This document shows, in pieces, positions 61,403-64,000 of a stretch of DNA of 64,000 nucleotides. The DNA lies in NCBI GenBank assembly GCA_026874595.1, contig CM049311.1, forward strand, positions 35,071,176-35,135,175. Reading direction: 5' to 3'. Position 1 is the first letter of the stretch; every line of letters begins with the position of its first letter. The notes beneath the pieces were generated by a model that was not told the DNA's origin, made no database searches, and worked only from the letters and a program-made list of their open reading frames with translations. Both the position numbers and the translations under genes were made by a program. This DNA comes from Sipunculus nudus (lineage: Eukaryota > Annelida > Sipuncula > Golfingiida > Sipunculidae).

Positions 61403-61676
61403 GGCTGTGTGTAAAACTCGGAAGTCGGAAGCCAATGATTTTTCATAAATAAAGTGCTAAAACATGCACAAATTACCTCAAGATCAACACGATTTTAATT
61501 TCTTTTGATAGAATAAAGTCTGTTCTATCATTCCATGAAGAATCATAGTTATCCATTTTAAAATCTGAAAGTTATAGACGATTTTGTGCTCGGAAGCCAT
61601 CTCGGAAGCCACTCGGAAGTGCCGGGATGCGGTCCAAATGTGTAAAACTCGGAAGTCACGGAGACGCACTGGTCAA
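61403..61676 (+). repeat. Left terminal inverted repeat
   Basis: It pairs with 63660-63935. It contains a direct repeat of GTGTAAAACTCGGAAGTC at its outer (about 61408) and inner (about 61640) ends and a run of CTCGGAAGCC/CTCGGAAGTG words (61590-61620), possible transposase-binding sites. Confidence 0.88.
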
Positions 61677-63659
61677 CATGTGGTCAGTTTAGAGCCACAT
61701 GGCAAATGCAGTTTCATTGCATGCATATATTTAAAATGCTTATGATTGCGCTTGTAATGAGTATATAATACAATACATCATTGTACATACTACAATATGA
61801 TAAAAGAATCCGAGTACGACTTTAAAAACACATTTATAAATTACGATATCATTAAAATATTAAAACAGTTTTAATATATTTTCCTTACGTTGAGCAAATA
61901 TCCAATATATTTAATATTATCATAATATATTGGAAATTCAATATATTTGTTATGTGCGTAATAAGGGCATCTAAAAACAGAATGTGTTCCTAGCTTCAAT
62001 TAATGAACTGCACGCGGCGGAGTGACGATTACAACGATCTCGATAAAGAAATTCCTATTTTGTGTGAGGAGGAGATCGTTGAATGTCAAATCTTAGATAA
62101 ATAATCTCATAAATAGGATCTTATTGACACATAAGACATGGGGGGCTTCAAGTAAAAGTCTGTATGTCTGGAGGTTAAATGGTGTCTTAAAGAAGCTACG
62201 GATATAGGCATTTTTATCCAACCGGTTGCTTAGCTAAGATTCATACCTTGAAATTCCATGCAAAAAATATTGTGAACGTTATGCAATAATGAAACGACTC
62301 CTTTCCGATGATTTTTCGACAAATACCCATCAAATCAATCACTCTGGAAAATCTGGTTGGATATTTACCGCCAAGATAAAAATTTCAATGATAAATATCA
62401 TTTATTCCCATTCTTCTTTGATAAAATAGCAAGTAAACCTCTTTATAAAAAAATCCTTTTCATGCACATGAATCTTATCTATATACTCACAATCTTTATT
62501 TGATACTTATTTATTTACCCTATTCGTAATTAAATTTATATAAAAAAAAACAAGTTAACAGGAAGCTTATTCTTAGGCCTGCATGGTAATCATGCACTGA
62601 ATTATAGTCGGAATTCTATAAAGTAGTGCTGTGTTTTCGGACCTAACTCCCTTCGGACCTCATAGTTCCTTGTATCAGGTTCTTATTAGGTAATTATTTA
62701 ATATCTATAAGAGACTGCTTAACAAAGAAAGCCGTTTTACTCTGTTACAGTTTATTTTCAAACATTTACTGAATAATTTTTGCCAAGCTAAATGTTTTGT
62801 TGATGTTTTATTGATTTGTTGTTGAATTTTTTTTCTGTTGGCGCGATTTACAATATGTATATAAAAAGTATTAATGTTTGTGCCGTCTGGTTTTTTTTTT
62901 TATAAATTTCAGAACATTAATTTTTCGAACATTGTACATAACAGCATAAAAATACCGAGGAAATATCAAATCGTTCTGCAAAAACAGAAACAATTTTATT
63001 TTATATGAACGTTAAATGTTACAATCGGCTTCATATCTATTTACACATGTATTATGTATTTATTTCTGTGAAGGTTTTGTTTATGTTTGTTTTTCTTTTT
63101 AAAGTTGTCCAATACATTTGATGAATCATTATCAAACAAATTCAATGTGAAATATTATGCATATTATGCTGTCTATTTTGGCAACATTTTAAAACTTGAA
63201 TTTAAAAGGGTTTCATTTTACAGCATGAACATATCGGGGAAAAAAATCACATTTTAAATTTGTAAAATGTGCACTCTGATCATGAAATATAAAATATATT
63301 TTGGAATCAATTAAATATTACATAATAGATTTTTTAATCTAAGAGATACATAATCCTGATGAAATTTTTTATCTATGGAACATAAAAAGGTTGGTCAATT
63401 TATACATGAAACATAAAACATTTTATCTAAACAACCTTTAGAAACATTTCCAGGACGTTGTGTTTCTGTCAAATTTTAATTCTATTTATCATTTTAATTA
63501 ATCAATTATTACTATGTTGTTTTACAAAATGAAAAAAAAAATATGACCACAAAATATTATTTTAAGAAAAAAGCATCATGAATGTTACACAGCAGACTTA
63601 ATTATAAAAAATATGTCATCTGGAAGATATTGAAAATGCTAGACACGCATGCTGACGAT

Positions 63660-63935
63660 TTGATGACCAGTGCATGGCCGTGGCCACGAGTTTTACACAT
63701 TTGGATTACTACCCGGCACTTCCGAGTGACTTCCGAGATGGCTTCCGAGCACAGAATCTTCTATAACTTTCAGATTATTGAATTAATAACTATGATTCTT
63801 CACAGAATGATAGAACAGACCCTAGTGTATTGTTAAAAATCGAAATAGTATTGATGTAATGGAATTTTGTATATGCTTTATGGTTTTGTTTCTAAAAAAT
63901 CCTTGGCTTCCGACTTCCGAGTTTTACACACAGCC
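63660..63935 (-). repeat. Right terminal inverted repeat
   Basis: Reverse complement of the left repeat, with matching blocks TCTGTTCTATCATTC, GAAGAATCATAGTTAT, ATCTGAAAGTTATAGA and GTGCTCGGAAGCCATCTCGG. The inner end differs from the left by substitutions and small indels. Confidence 0.88.
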
Positions 63936-64000
63936 TTTGTATAAGGCGGTTTTGCAGTCGCCAAAATTAAAACACGAGGACGCTGATATAACCAAAATCA

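Larger units (their letters stand above)
61403..63935. mobile_element. Non-autonomous DNA transposon, 2,533 bp, long TIRs, 9-bp target duplication
   Basis: It is flanked by TTTGTATAA on both sides (61394-61402 and 63936-63944). The termini are inverted repeats of about 275 bp, perfect over the outer 30 or so bases (starting GGCTGTGTGTAAAACTCGG) and still well matched inward to CACTGGTCA. A 9-bp duplication with long TIRs fits Mutator-like elements; Merlin (8-9 bp, GG-starting ends) is the alternative. The interior (61680-63660) is AT-rich with no transposase-like open frame, so mobility would need enzyme supplied in trans. Edges are exact because both duplication and symmetry agree. Confidence 0.88.

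Overview
This window looks like non-coding, repeat-rich DNA from an animal nuclear genome, most likely a marine invertebrate and plausibly a bivalve mollusc. The evidence is AT-rich sequence full of microsatellites and long G-runs, no operon-like gene packing, a Ty3/Gypsy element with integrase upstream of reverse transcriptase, a Tx1/L1-type LINE, tRNA-like SINEs, and minisatellite-bearing elements ending in GGAC-type microsatellites that resemble the bivalve 'pearl' and Helentron-associated elements. The taxonomic call is inference. I recognise no intact host protein gene. Everything recognisably protein-like is transposon-derived and broken.

Layout. (1) 1-4506: 3' part of a decayed Gmr1-like Ty3/Gypsy retrotransposon in the order protease, integrase, RT, RNase H, hairpin, polypurine tract, 3' LTR. 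(2) 4507-9865: a microsatellite, a degenerate tandem duplication with exon-like features (4702-5923), then an array element ending in a (GACG)n tract and terminal hairpin. (3) 9866-45470: two old diverged copies of one segment. U1 (about 11180-18960) is compact. U2 (about 18986-45470) has the same order of landmarks but is inflated by about 18 kb. The extra DNA comprises a 5.9-kb non-homologous block holding a Harbinger-like MITE, a younger ~5.4-kb tandem duplication (22514-27980 and 27981-33045), a 5'-truncated LINE (33781-37176), a tRNA-like dimer, a 0.29-kb tandem duplication, and inserts at 39230-41270 and 42297-43240. U1 carries its own insertion, a 180-bp LINE 3' end at 17679 with a 6-bp target duplication, and the empty site is visible in U2.

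(4) 45471-50400: a CpG-rich island with TATA box, ATG and splice donor (46256-47186), a (GA)n tract, an LTR/primer-binding-site remnant on the minus strand (about 48806-49000), and a SINE-like copy. (5) 50449-60590: a dense, partly nested cluster of minisatellite elements with unit lengths of about 130-150, 180, 300 and 330 bp. Most end in a degenerate GGAC microsatellite, a stem-loop and an A-run, and several share a near-palindromic GGTGGCGCCACC box. (6) 61403-63935: a complete 2.5-kb DNA transposon with about 275-bp terminal inverted repeats and a perfect 9-bp target duplication (Mutator- or Merlin-like), with no transposase seen.

The most informative content is structural: a datable sequence of duplications and insertions, several with exact target duplications, and a cluster of hairpin-ended minisatellite elements, one apparently inserted whole inside the repeat array of another.
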